NCBI RefSeq assembly: GCF_902506555.1
Contig: NZ_LR732707.1
Span: 1,889,138-1,953,137 of the forward strand
Reading direction: 5' to 3'
Source: Sphingorhabdus sp. 109
GTDB lineage: Bacteria > Pseudomonadota > Alphaproteobacteria > Sphingomonadales > Sphingomonadaceae
Length of the DNA stretch: 64,000 nucleotides
A model generated the notes under the pieces. That model made no database searches. It worked only from the letters and a program-made list of their open reading frames with translations, and was not told the origin of the DNA. Positions 55,493 to 64,000 of this stretch are shown here, piece after piece. The position numbers were made by a program, and so were the translations under genes. Numbering within the stretch: the first letter of the stretch is position 1; every line of letters begins with the position of its first letter.

Positions 55493-55978
55493 ATGGCCGA
55501 ACAGAACAGGGAATCGTCGATGGAGGAAATTCTCTCGTCGATCAAACGCATCATCGCTGAGGACAAGGCGATCGACGCGGACACCCCCCAGCCGCATCGC
55601 AAAACGGCAACAAAACCGGCGCTGCAGGCCGTCCCCGACATCACTCCGGCCGATCGCAATGAAGAAATTCTGGAGCTGACCGACGAATTGCCGGGCCATC
55701 ATAGTTCATCCGCGAGCGGCGTCTTCGGCGACCGCCGCAAGGAAGAACGCTTGATCGACGACAACAAGCTGGACAGCATGCGCCAGTCGCTTTCGGCGCT
55801 GGTGGAGAAGGAAGCCATGGAACGCAAACCGGCAGCGCTACCCGCTGGCAGCACATCGCTGGAAGAGCTGACCCGTGACCTGATGCGGCCGATGATCAAG
55901 CAATGGCTGGATGCCAATTTGCCCGATCTGGTTGAAGAGCTGGTGGCACGCGAAATCCAGCGACTGAGCGAGAAATAG
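55493..55978 (+). CDS. popZ: PopZ-like cell-pole organising protein (DUF2497)
   Basis: A 161-residue scaffold that condenses at the cell pole and anchors the chromosome origin in alphaproteobacteria. The conserved N-terminal helix is RESSMEEILSSIKRIIAEDK. A Pro/Asp-rich disordered middle follows. The C-terminal oligomerisation helices are LEELTRDLMRPMIKQWLDAN and LPDLVEELVAREIQRLSEK. The ATG at 55493 follows a GGGGG; a TTG at 55478 would add five residues. Location upstream of valS is the usual arrangement in this class. Confidence 0.92.
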   Translation: MAEQNRESSMEEILSSIKRIIAEDKAIDADTPQPHRKTATKPALQAVPDITPADRNEEILELTDELPGHHSSSASGVFGDRRKEERLIDDNKLDSMRQSLSALVEKEAMERKPAALPAGSTSLEELTRDLMRPMIKQWLDANLPDLVEELVAREIQRLSEK

Positions 55979-56033
55979 GCACGCCGATCTAATCGCAATT
56001 GCCTTGTCGAGCAGCCGTGCTAAACTGTTGCTC

Positions 56034-58127
56034 ATGACCAAATTTTTCCAAACATTCACCGCCGCCCTGCTCGCAACCGGCATGATGGCCCCTGCGATGG
56101 CTGGGGCAAGACCAATGACAGCGCAAGATCTTGCGAATTTAAAACGCATGGGATCGGTTTCGGTTTCTCCCGATGAGAAATGGGCCGTCTTTGACGTCAC
56201 CGAAACCGATGCGGACAGTTACGAACGATCCAGCGCGCTTTATCTGTTGGACATTGAGACTGACAATGCTGTTCCCGTACCAATTGCCGACACCGCCGGC
56301 AAAAGCGAACATAGCCCGGCTTTCGCCCCCAACGGCCGCCTTTATTATCTTAGCGACGCCAGCGGTTCGGAACAGCTCTGGCATGCGCGTATCACAGCAG
56401 GCGAGCAAGTGGGCAATCCGGTCCAGGCGAGCGACCTGAAAGCCGACATCGCTGGCTTCAAGCTGTCACCAACCGGCGAAAAAATTGTGCTTTGGGGTGA
56501 TATTGCCAAAGACTGCCCCACCTTCGGATGCGAAAAAGACGGAAACCGGGCCGAACCTGGCCCCGGAACAGGCCGCGAATATGACGAACTTTTCATCCGC
56601 CACTGGTCCAGCTGGGAAACACCGGGCAATTACAGCCGGATATTCGCCTTTGACCTGAAAAACGGGAAACTCACTGGTGACGGCGCGGCGCTGGATGGTG
56701 ATCTGGTCGGCGACAGTCCCTCCAAACCCTTTGGCGGCGGCGAGGAAATTGCCTGGGTGCCAGGAGAAGACGGCGTGTTCTTCGCGCTCAGGATCGCGGA
56801 CCGCAATGAACCGAAGTCGACGAATATCGATATTTACGGCGCCAAGACCAATGGCTCGGGAACCGTCAACTATACCGATGGCAACGAAGCCACCGATACG
56901 CTTCCCGCATTTTCTTCGGACGGGGAATGGCTCGCCTGGGCGGCAATGGAACGGCCCGGCTATGAGTCAGACAGGCTTGTCGTAAAGTTGCGCAAGCAAG
57001 GCAGCGATGAAAGCGATGCGATTGCCTTGACCGAGGATTGGGACCGTTCGGTCGGCTCGATCACCTGGACGCCCGACGACAAATATCTCGTCGTAACCGC
57101 ACAGGATGTGCTCGATCACCCCGCCTTTGCAGTGGAGGTCGCGACCGGCAAGGTTACCCGCCTGACTGGAAGCGGCAATGTTGGCACAACAATTCCCCTG
57201 CAGGATGGTTCGCTGCTTTACACGATGAACAGCCTGCAAGCACCGACAGACCTGTATCGACGCGCAGCGGATGGTAGTGTCAGGCAGCTGACCAATATCA
57301 ATGGCGCCGAGCTGGCCGAGATAGACAAGGTAGAAATCGAGCGGTTCAGTTTCGCTGGTGCCAATGGTGACACCGTCTGGGGACAGATCATCAAGCCGGA
57401 AGGCGTGCCCGGCGAACTGCCGATGGCCTTTCTGGTCCATGGCGGGCCACAGGGCAGTTTCGGCAACAGCTGGTCCACACGCTGGAACCCCAAGGTGATG
57501 GCTGCGCAGGGATATGCCGCAGTCACCATCGATTTCCATGGTTCAGTTGGCTACGGGCAGGAATTTACCGACAGCATCAATCAGGACTGGGGCGGCAAGC
57601 CGCTGGAAGACCTGAAACTGGGCTATGCTGCCGCTCTCGAGACCGACCCACAAATCGATGGCGATCGCGCCTGCGCACTCGGCGGCTCTTACGGCGGTTA
57701 TATGATGAACTGGATCGCGGGCAACTGGCCTGACCGGTTTGACTGCCTGATCAACCACGCGGGTGTATTTGACCTGCGCTCGATGGCGTTAAGCACCGAG
57801 GAATTGTGGTTTGACCAATGGGAACACGGTGGCAACTGGTGGACACGCCCCAATCCGGAAAAATGGAATCCGGTGAACCACATCGGAAACTGGAAAACAC
57901 CGACGCTGTTCATCCATGGGGAGAAGGATTTCCGCATTCCCTACACCCAGAGCATCATGCCGTTCACCGTTGCCCAGGAAATGGAAATCCCTTCCAAATT
58001 ACTGATCTACCCGGATGAAAATCACTGGGTGCTCAAGGGTAAGAACAGCGTGCAATGGTACCGGACGGTGTTTGACTGGATGGACAAATGGACCGCTACC
58101 GATGGGCAGGACAGCGAAGGCCAATGA
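56034..58127 (+). CDS. S9 family serine peptidase (dipeptidyl-peptidase-like), exported
   Basis: A 697-residue periplasmic peptidase. The signal peptide is MTKFFQTFTAALLATGMMAP. The propeller has TolB-like repeats (VSVSPDEKWAVFDVTETDAD, SEHSPAFAPNGRLYYL). The catalytic domain has VHGGPQGSFGNSWSTRW, the nucleophile in LGGSYGGYMMNWI, Asp in GEKDFRIPYTQ and His in ENHWVLKG. The start at 56034 is the first residue of the signal peptide. The stop overlaps the next start as ATGA. Confidence 0.93.
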   Translation: MTKFFQTFTAALLATGMMAPAMAGARPMTAQDLANLKRMGSVSVSPDEKWAVFDVTETDADSYERSSALYLLDIETDNAVPVPIADTAGKSEHSPAFAPNGRLYYLSDASGSEQLWHARITAGEQVGNPVQASDLKADIAGFKLSPTGEKIVLWGDIAKDCPTFGCEKDGNRAEPGPGTGREYDELFIRHWSSWETPGNYSRIFAFDLKNGKLTGDGAALDGDLVGDSPSKPFGGGEEIAWVPGEDGVFFALRIADRNEPKSTNIDIYGAKTNGSGTVNYTDGNEATDTLPAFSSDGEWLAWAAMERPGYESDRLVVKLRKQGSDESDAIALTEDWDRSVGSITWTPDDKYLVVTAQDVLDHPAFAVEVATGKVTRLTGSGNVGTTIPLQDGSLLYTMNSLQAPTDLYRRAADGSVRQLTNINGAELAEIDKVEIERFSFAGANGDTVWGQIIKPEGVPGELPMAFLVHGGPQGSFGNSWSTRWNPKVMAAQGYAAVTIDFHGSVGYGQEFTDSINQDWGGKPLEDLKLGYAAALETDPQIDGDRACALGGSYGGYMMNWIAGNWPDRFDCLINHAGVFDLRSMALSTEELWFDQWEHGGNWWTRPNPEKWNPVNHIGNWKTPTLFIHGEKDFRIPYTQSIMPFTVAQEMEIPSKLLIYPDENHWVLKGKNSVQWYRTVFDWMDKWTATDGQDSEGQ

Positions 58128-58795
58128 GCTTTTTCCCCACGGAGGACCGTGGCGGCACCACGATTGTCACGCTGACCAACGGCGAACGCAACACGCTCCA
58201 CCCGGCACTGCTGGAAGAAGGTATTGCGGCCTTTCAGGCACTGGCCGACAACCCTCCCCCACATGGCGTTGTCCTGACCGGGGCGGGCGAGCATTTTACT
58301 TGCGGAATGGACACCAAAATCGCGGCGGCGCTGGACAAGGCTGGCCAGAAACAGGCCGCTGCCGCCATTGATGCTTTTGCGGCCTCACTCCATCGCTTGC
58401 CCTGCGCCTTTGTGGTGGCTCTCAACGGCAACACGATTGGTGCGGGCGGGATCATGGCGCTGGCAGCGGACTGGATTGTCGCGGCACAGGGCGATTATAA
58501 AATCGGCCTGCCGGAGGCAAAGGCCGGCCTGCCCTTTCCGCCCGTTCCGCAGGCGATACTGGATCACTGGCTGGATCCTGTCTGGCGGCGCCGGCTGGCT
58601 CTGTCTTCGCATTTGCTAAACCCTGTCGAAGCCCTTAGCGCTGGGCTGGCTGACGAGCTGGCAAGCCCCGGGCAACTGCTCGAACAGGCCGTTGCCACCG
58701 CAGGGGAACTGGCGGCTCAGCCAGGATTCAAGGCCTGCAAACGGCAATTGCGCGCCAAGGCTAATGCCGAGATTGATGCGATTTTGAAGGGTTGA
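58124..58795 (+). CDS. Crotonase-fold enoyl-CoA hydratase/isomerase
   Basis: A 223-residue crotonase. GGTTIVTLTNGERNTLHPAL, GVVLTGAGEHFTCGMDTKIA and VVALNGNTIGAGGIMALAAD form the CoA-binding and oxyanion-hole region. The usual second catalytic Glu is replaced in GLPEAKAGLPFPPVP-type sequence, which fits an isomerase. Its ATG overlaps the S9 peptidase stop by four bases, so it is translationally coupled to it. It is distinct from the crotonase at 43165. Confidence 0.88.
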   Translation: MSFFPTEDRGGTTIVTLTNGERNTLHPALLEEGIAAFQALADNPPPHGVVLTGAGEHFTCGMDTKIAAALDKAGQKQAAAAIDAFAASLHRLPCAFVVALNGNTIGAGGIMALAADWIVAAQGDYKIGLPEAKAGLPFPPVPQAILDHWLDPVWRRRLALSSHLLNPVEALSAGLADELASPGQLLEQAVATAGELAAQPGFKACKRQLRAKANAEIDAILKG

Positions 58796-58930
58796 GTGCC
58801 GGCCCCGGTGCTTCGCACCTGATGCGGAGTTCCGGGAGGCCAAGATCGCACGTCCCTTTTTAGGCCTCAGCATCAAGTGCGGAGCACAACACTGTTGTCT
58901 CCCGCCAAAAGCAATGCCAAAGACCCAGCC

Positions 58931-61651
58931 ATGACCTTAGACAAAAATTTCGACCCCGCCGCCATCGAAGCCCGCTGGTATGAACATTGGGAAAACAAGG
59001 GCCTGTTCCGCCCGGAACGCGATGATCGCGAACCGTTTACGATTGTGAACCCGCCCCCGAATGTCACCGGGTCGCTGCATATCGGTCATGCGCTGGACAA
59101 TACGCTGCAGGACATCATCATCCGGCACGAGCGGTTGAAGGGCAAGGATGCGCTCTGGGTCGTCGGCATGGATCACGCCGGCATCGCCACCCAGATGGTG
59201 GTCGAGCGCCAGATGAACGAACGCCAGCAGAAACGCACCGACTTCACCCGCGAGGAATTTGTCGAGAAAGTCTGGGAGTGGAAAGAGGAAAGCGGCGGCA
59301 CGATCACCAGACAGCTGCGCCGTCTCGGCTGTTCGATGGACTGGTCCAACGAACGCTTCACCATGGACGAGGGCATGAACGAGGCCGTGCTCAAGGTCTT
59401 TGTCGATCTTTATAATGACGGCCTGATCTATCGCGACAAGCGCCTGGTAAACTGGGACCCGGCGCTGAAGACCGCGATTTCCGACCTGGAAGTCGAAACC
59501 GTCGACACAAAAGGCAGCTTCTGGCATTTCAAGTATCCGTTGGCCGATGGCGTCACGCTGGACAACGGGCAGGATTATATCGAGGTCGCGACGACTCGGC
59601 CGGAAACGATGCTCGCCGATATGGCGGTTGCGGTGCATCCATCGGACGAGCGCTACAAGAGCGTGATCGGCAAGGAAATCGAGCAGCCGATCACCGGGCG
59701 CCGTTTCAGAATCGTTGCCGACGAACATGCCGATCCGGAACTGGGTTCGGGCGCGGTGAAAATAACGCCGGGCCATGACTTCAACGATTTCGAGGTTGGC
59801 AAGCGGGCGGGCTTTGCCGCCGGCGAGATGCTCAATATGCTCGATGGCGAAGCCAATGTCTGCCAGACTGCCGACGGACTGGTACCGGACGAATATATCG
59901 GGCTGCACCGGTTCCGCAAAGACGGCGTCGACGGCGCCCGCGAACTGGTTGTACAGCGGCTGAAGGAACAGGGCTTCCTGATTCCGCATGTTTCGAAAAA
60001 CAAGGACGGCGAACCAGTTGAACATGACGCCGAACCGCGCACCATCGCGACACCTTTCGGGGACCGCGGCGGCGTGGTGATCGAGCCATGGCTGACCGAC
60101 CAATGGTATGTCGATGCGGAAACGCTGGCCCAGCCGGCGATCAAGGCCGTGCGCGATGGCGATATCGAAATCGTGCCGAAAAGTTGGGAAAAGACCTATT
60201 TCAACTGGATGGAAAATATCCAGCCCTGGTGCGTCTCGCGGCAATTATGGTGGGGGCATCAGATTCCGGCATGGTTTGACGAAAATGGCAAAATCTATGT
60301 CGCGATGAGCGAAGAGGAGGCACAATCGCAGGCAGGCCCGGACGTCACGCTCGCTCGCGACCCCGATGTTCTCGACACATGGTTCTCTTCCGCTCTCTGG
60401 CCCTTTGGCACGCTTGGCTGGCCGGAACAGACCAAAGACCTCGAACGCCATTACCCCAATGACCTGCTGATTTCCGGCTTTGACATCCTGTTCTTCTGGG
60501 ATGCGCGGATGGCGATGCAGGGCATCCAGTTCATGAAGGAAGTGCCGTGGAAGCGGCTCTATCTGCACGGGCTGGTCCGAGCCGAAGATGGCTCCAAAAT
60601 GTCCAAGTCCAAGGGCAATGTCGTCGATCCGCTCGGCCTGATTGACCAATATGGCGCCGACGCATTGCGTTTCTTCATGGCGGCCATGGAAAGCCAGGGC
60701 CGTGACATCAAGATGGATGACAAAAGGGTCGAGGGCTATCGCAATTTCGCGACCAAATTGTGGAATGCCTCGCGCTTCTGCGAGGCCAACGGGATCGGCG
60801 CGAGCAAGACGCTTGCTGCCCCGGAAGCCGCCCTGCCCGTCAACCGCTGGATCATCAGCGAAGTGGTCGAGACGCAACAGGCGCTCGACAAGGCGCTGAC
60901 CGACCTGCGTTTCGATGCGGCGGCCAACACCATCTACCACTTCACTTGGGACCGGTTCTGCGACTGGTATCTCGAACTGATCAAGCCGGTTCTGCAGGGT
61001 GAAGATGCCAGCGCGGCCGACGAAACCCGGATGGTGGCCGGCTGGGTGCTCGACCAGATCATCGTCATGCTCCATCCGTTCATGCCCTTCATCACCGAAG
61101 AACTTTGGCACGCAATGGGCGACAGGGAATATGATCTGATCATTGCAAAATGGCCGGCGCCGAAAGCTGCCGTCGATGCGGATGCCAAGGCAGAAGTGGA
61201 CTGGCTGATCAAGCTGATTTCCGAAGTACGTTCTACAAAGGTCGAGCTGAACATCGCCCCAGGGACCAAAATGACCGCCCATGTCCGCGATGGAGACGAC
61301 AGTCTGCAGGCCAAGGTGGCGCGCCAGCATTCCGCGCTTGACCGGGTTGGACGTCTCGAGGCTGTTTCCTTTGACCCTGCCCCGGAAGGTCCCTCGGCTC
61401 AGATCATCGTCGACAACGCGACCTATATATTGCCACTCGCCGGTGCGATTGACATTGACGCGGAGAAGGGTCGACTGAACAAGGCTTTGGAAACCGCTCA
61501 AAAAGAAGCCAAATCCCTGAGCGGACGATTGGGCAATCCAAATTTCGTGGAGAAAGCCAAGCCAGAAGCAGTGGAAAAAGCGCGCGCCGATCTGGCCGAG
61601 AAAGAGGCAGAATCCGAACGATTGCAGGCCGCTATAGACCGGTTGGGGTGA
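58931..61651 (+). CDS. valS: Valyl-tRNA synthetase
   Basis: Class I synthetase charging tRNA-Val, with editing of Thr. At 906 residues it is the usual length. HIGH motif [18 protein letters not shown], zinc-free ValRS core [20 protein letters not shown], editing domain with [17 protein letters not shown], and [12 protein letters not shown] are in order. The C-terminal coiled coil ([19 protein letters not shown]) is specific to ValRS. The ATG at 58931 ([20 protein letters not shown]) is preferred over an upstream ATG at 58877. Confidence 0.98.
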   Translation: MTLDKNFDPAAIEARWYEHWENKGLFRPERDDREPFTIVNPPPNVTGSLHIGHALDNTLQDIIIRHERLKGKDALWVVGMDHAGIATQMVVERQMNERQQKRTDFTREEFVEKVWEWKEESGGTITRQLRRLGCSMDWSNERFTMDEGMNEAVLKVFVDLYNDGLIYRDKRLVNWDPALKTAISDLEVETVDTKGSFWHFKYPLADGVTLDNGQDYIEVATTRPETMLADMAVAVHPSDERYKSVIGKEIEQPITGRRFRIVADEHADPELGSGAVKITPGHDFNDFEVGKRAGFAAGEMLNMLDGEANVCQTADGLVPDEYIGLHRFRKDGVDGARELVVQRLKEQGFLIPHVSKNKDGEPVEHDAEPRTIATPFGDRGGVVIEPWLTDQWYVDAETLAQPAIKAVRDGDIEIVPKSWEKTYFNWMENIQPWCVSRQLWWGHQIPAWFDENGKIYVAMSEEEAQSQAGPDVTLARDPDVLDTWFSSALWPFGTLGWPEQTKDLERHYPNDLLISGFDILFFWDARMAMQGIQFMKEVPWKRLYLHGLVRAEDGSKMSKSKGNVVDPLGLIDQYGADALRFFMAAMESQGRDIKMDDKRVEGYRNFATKLWNASRFCEANGIGASKTLAAPEAALPVNRWIISEVVETQQALDKALTDLRFDAAANTIYHFTWDRFCDWYLELIKPVLQGEDASAADETRMVAGWVLDQIIVMLHPFMPFITEELWHAMGDREYDLIIAKWPAPKAAVDADAKAEVDWLIKLISEVRSTKVELNIAPGTKMTAHVRDGDDSLQAKVARQHSALDRVGRLEAVSFDPAPEGPSAQIIVDNATYILPLAGAIDIDAEKGRLNKALETAQKEAKSLSGRLGNPNFVEKAKPEAVEKARADLAEKEAESERLQAAIDRLG

Positions 61652-61833
61652 CAGGTCCTGCTCATGCAGGGACCAATCGTCCAGTGTTTGCCCGGATTGC
61701 GAAAAAGCCCGGGTTCAGTATCCGGAATAGCGTCTAGCTAGATTTGCCACGACGCATCTTTCTGCCGCAATCCGCATACGTTCGGCACCCTCGCGCATTT
61801 TTTCCGCGGCCCGGCGTATTTTTGGTGCACCGT

Positions 61834-62166
61834 TCAGCAATTGCGATGCTGTGAAATGCGTATGTCCGCGACCAATTTGACTGGCCGCTTCACGTTCACA
61901 AAGTCCGCATCGCTCTCCAGCCGATCCGCATAGGCTTCCATCCGCTCGGCTCCCCGCAGCATTTCTTCTGCGCCTTTTTCCATGCCGACGGCACCTTCAG
62001 CCATACCGGCCTCGACCTGCGGCTTGATTACCCGAGCGAGCGTTTCGCTCCCTTCCTTTTCTTGCTGATGATCCGTATCTTGCGCATGCACCACCATAGT
62101 CGGCACTAGCGACGCCGCAACCAGCCCCAGTCCCGCAAGCAACGGGAAATAACGTTTCTCGACCAT
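61834..62166 (-). CDS. Secreted helical protein, possibly frameshifted at its C-terminus
   Basis: A 110-residue frame with a signal peptide (MVEKRYFPLLAGLGLVAASL) and an amphipathic Glu/Arg/Met-rich helix (EKGAEEMLRGAERMEAYADR). The ATG at 62166 follows GGAGA at six bases. The frame ends in the unlikely tail RISQHRNC. In the adjacent frame the helical pattern resumes (RRAAEKMREGAERMRIAAER) and runs without a stop to 61715. An indel near 61850-61920 would join them into a roughly 150-residue protein. Function unknown. Confidence 0.55.
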   Translation of the reverse strand: MVEKRYFPLLAGLGLVAASLVPTMVVHAQDTDHQQEKEGSETLARVIKPQVEAGMAEGAVGMEKGAEEMLRGAERMEAYADRLESDADFVNVKRPVKLVADIRISQHRNC

Positions 62167-62295
62167 CGGATTCTCCATATCAGTCAGCCAAGCCCAATGC
62201 CTGGCCCGTTGACTACAGATGTAATCGATGCTTGGAGATTTGAAAGTCGCTATCGATCAACAACCGAGGAGAATGGACAAACGCTCCGGTGCCGG

Positions 62296-63999
62296 TTAGC
62301 GGCCCTGAGCTCTCCAGCGCTTGATCACGCGCTGGACAATCTCTTCCTCGCCGCCATGTTCGCGCCAGAGATCGGAGAATATCGGGTCTTCCGAAGCAGG
62401 GCGACGTTCCTCGGCAAGCGTATCCAGCGAAACGCGGATCGGAATCGCGACACCTTCGCCACAGCAAATGACTTCGCGATTGCGCAAGGCTGGGATGGAA
62501 TCGAGAAAACCGCGCGCGCCCTCGGGCATCGCGGCTTTCACGAAAGCCTGGTCACGATCGTTATTCAGACGCATCGACAGGATCGTACCGCATTGCGAGA
62601 GCACCCCTTCGGCGAGATCCGACGGGCGCTGTGTGATCAGCCCCAGAGACACGCCATATTTACGGCCTTCCTTGGCAATCCGGCTGAGAATATCGCGAAC
62701 GCTGCTTTCCTCGGAAACATCGTCATTGGGAATGTAGCGATGCGCCTCTTCACAAACCAGGAGCATTGGTCGTTGGGGCTCGTTGCGCGCCCATATTGCA
62801 TAGTCGAATACCAGCCGGCTGAGCACGGAAACCACAGTCGGTGTGATTTCGGACGGCATCGCCGAAACATCGATGATTGATATCGGCTTTCCTTCGGATG
62901 GCAGTCTGAAAATCTTGGCAAGAAACGCCGCCATAGTGTCCCCGACGAGCATGCCGGAGAACATGAAACTATAGCGCGGATCGGCCTTGATTTCATCGAT
63001 TTTCGATTTCAGTCGCTGGTAAGGCGCACTGTTTGTCGCCTTGTCGAGCTTGCCCATTTCATTCTGCAGGATCGTTGTCAGATCGGACAGCAGATAGGGG
63101 ACCGGTGAGTCCACCGTCAGCTTGGTGCCGCCGGTTGCTCCTTGACTCTTGGCTTTTGCCGCCAGCAGACATTTGGCCAGAATATCACAGTCCATCTGCT
63201 TGGCATCGCCCTTGGACTGGACAAATACTTCACAATGTTCGCGGAAGTTCATCAACCAGTAGGGCAGATTGAGATTGTTCACATCGAATAATTTACCGTT
63301 ACCCTTGAAGGCGGCTGAATATTCACCGTGCGGGTCAATCATCAAAATATGGCCTTCGGGTGCAAGATCGCATATTTTGTGAAGGATCAGAGCTGCCGCT
63401 GTCGACTTACCGGTACCGGTCGATCCTAGAAGCGCAAAATGCTTGCCGAGCATGGCGTCGACATAAAGCGCACCGCGGATATCATCGGTCGGATAGACGG
63501 TACCAACCTCGACGTTAGCGCGACCGTCGGAGGCATATATCTGTTTGAGGTCGGCCGTCGTGACGGCAAAGACCTCTGAAGCGGGTGTCGGATAGCGGGT
63601 GACGCCGCGGCGGAAATTGTAGATCTGGCCGGTCAGTTTTTCTTCGTCACCTTCGCCGAGAAAATCGATCTCGGCGATCACCAGTCCGGACTGGCCTTCG
63701 AAAAGGCGCTGGGTCCGGATATTGGCTAGCAACCAGGTTTGGCCAACGCGTATCTTAACCTGGCTACCAACCTGCCCCGCGGTTTTGATGGTCGGGTCCA
63801 CATGGTCCTGAAGTTGCGCAAGCACTGCGGTATCCATAAGGATTTTTGATCCGGAGCCGGCTATTTCGATCACCTCGCCGATTTTATAGCCTTCACTACG
63901 CTGCGAAGGGGCCCCCTGGTTCTCCTCCTCCAGCGTTGCAATTTCGGCCTCCGCGAGAGGTGTGGCGGCGGGGAAATTATGAGAACCCATATCGGACAT
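62296..63999 (-). CDS. HerA-like DUF87 ATPase
   Basis: A 567-residue hexameric-type ATPase. An N-terminal HAS-barrel-like part (about 30-150) is followed by Walker A GSTGTGKST (192-200) and MIDPHGEYSAAF. Walker B is in RPMLLVCEEAHRYIPN, and GLITQRPSDLAEGVLSQCGT is the sensor region. HerA proteins translocate DNA and usually pair with a nuclease; none is visible here, and the upstream neighbour is outside the window. The start at 63999 is the first ATG in view (another at 63990), so a longer N-terminus cannot be excluded. Confidence 0.85.
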   Translation of the reverse strand: MSDMGSHNFPAATPLAEAEIATLEEENQGAPSQRSEGYKIGEVIEIAGSGSKILMDTAVLAQLQDHVDPTIKTAGQVGSQVKIRVGQTWLLANIRTQRLFEGQSGLVIAEIDFLGEGDEEKLTGQIYNFRRGVTRYPTPASEVFAVTTADLKQIYASDGRANVEVGTVYPTDDIRGALYVDAMLGKHFALLGSTGTGKSTAAALILHKICDLAPEGHILMIDPHGEYSAAFKGNGKLFDVNNLNLPYWLMNFREHCEVFVQSKGDAKQMDCDILAKCLLAAKAKSQGATGGTKLTVDSPVPYLLSDLTTILQNEMGKLDKATNSAPYQRLKSKIDEIKADPRYSFMFSGMLVGDTMAAFLAKIFRLPSEGKPISIIDVSAMPSEITPTVVSVLSRLVFDYAIWARNEPQRPMLLVCEEAHRYIPNDDVSEESSVRDILSRIAKEGRKYGVSLGLITQRPSDLAEGVLSQCGTILSMRLNNDRDQAFVKAAMPEGARGFLDSIPALRNREVICCGEGVAIPIRVSLDTLAEERRPASEDPIFSDLWREHGGEEEIVQRVIKRWRAQGR

Positions 64000-64000
64000 C

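Noticed and set aside
58937-61501. Long minus-strand frames opposite valS
   Set aside because: Shadows of valS; composition and residues are unlike real proteins.

Overview
The window looks like chromosome of a sphingomonad-type alphaproteobacterium, probably near Sphingorhabdus, Parasphingorhabdus or Sphingopyxis. I infer this from the GC-rich coding style, the popZ-valS neighbourhood, the pcm-tolC pair, large TonB receptors and the many GTG/TTG starts. Most of it is core housekeeping, interrupted by two clearly AT-rich insertions and some lineage-specific operons.

Layout. 1-6120: isovaleryl-CoA dehydrogenase (partial), pyrD, ggt and an acyl-CoA synthetase. 6121-8000: an AT-rich island with a stand-alone receiver protein and a soluble histidine kinase. 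8334-17485: extensin-like protein, glyoxalases gloB and gloA on either side of a 7TM diguanylate cyclase, SIMPL, TPR and ABHD10-like proteins, and a three-member overlapping operon ending in an XRE regulator. 17671-20556: a Thr-rich leader peptide, thrS, and infC with an apparent AUA start. 20573-25651: esterase/LuxR pair, an outer-membrane protein, msrA, two tiny membrane proteins and a long inverted-repeat element. 25655-34226: aspartate aminotransferase, a PhnA-like protein, metY, stress-type small proteins, two GNAT proteins (one with a signal peptide), topoisomerase IB and a TauE permease. 34517-37699: the second AT-rich island. 37805-47531: pabBC, an S9 peptidase, a LuxR/DUF4199/VOC cluster, a crotonase, kynA-kynU and a lone gspE. 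47721-52741: a TonB receptor, a beta-helix lipoprotein and a TPR protein. 52976-63999: tRNA-Cys, pcm, tolC, popZ, an S9 peptidase, a crotonase, valS, a possibly frameshifted envelope protein and a HerA-type ATPase.

The best candidate for an undescribed system is the 34517-37699 cassette. A D12-class (Dam-like) adenine methyltransferase has a TAA stop that directly abuts the ATG of a 783-residue protein. That protein appears to join a PD-(D/E)XK nuclease-like domain, a DGQHR (DndB-like) domain and a C-terminal HEPN-like segment with an R-x4-H motif. It reads as a compact modification/restriction or abortive-infection module. Other notable signals are the kinase/receiver pair, the threonine leader before thrS, the infC start, an unannotated tiny membrane peptide in the XRE operon, the plug-like N-terminus on a small outer-membrane barrel, and the 219-bp structured element after the aminotransferase gene.

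All calls come from reading the sequence. No homology search or folding program was run, so family names rest on recognised motifs.
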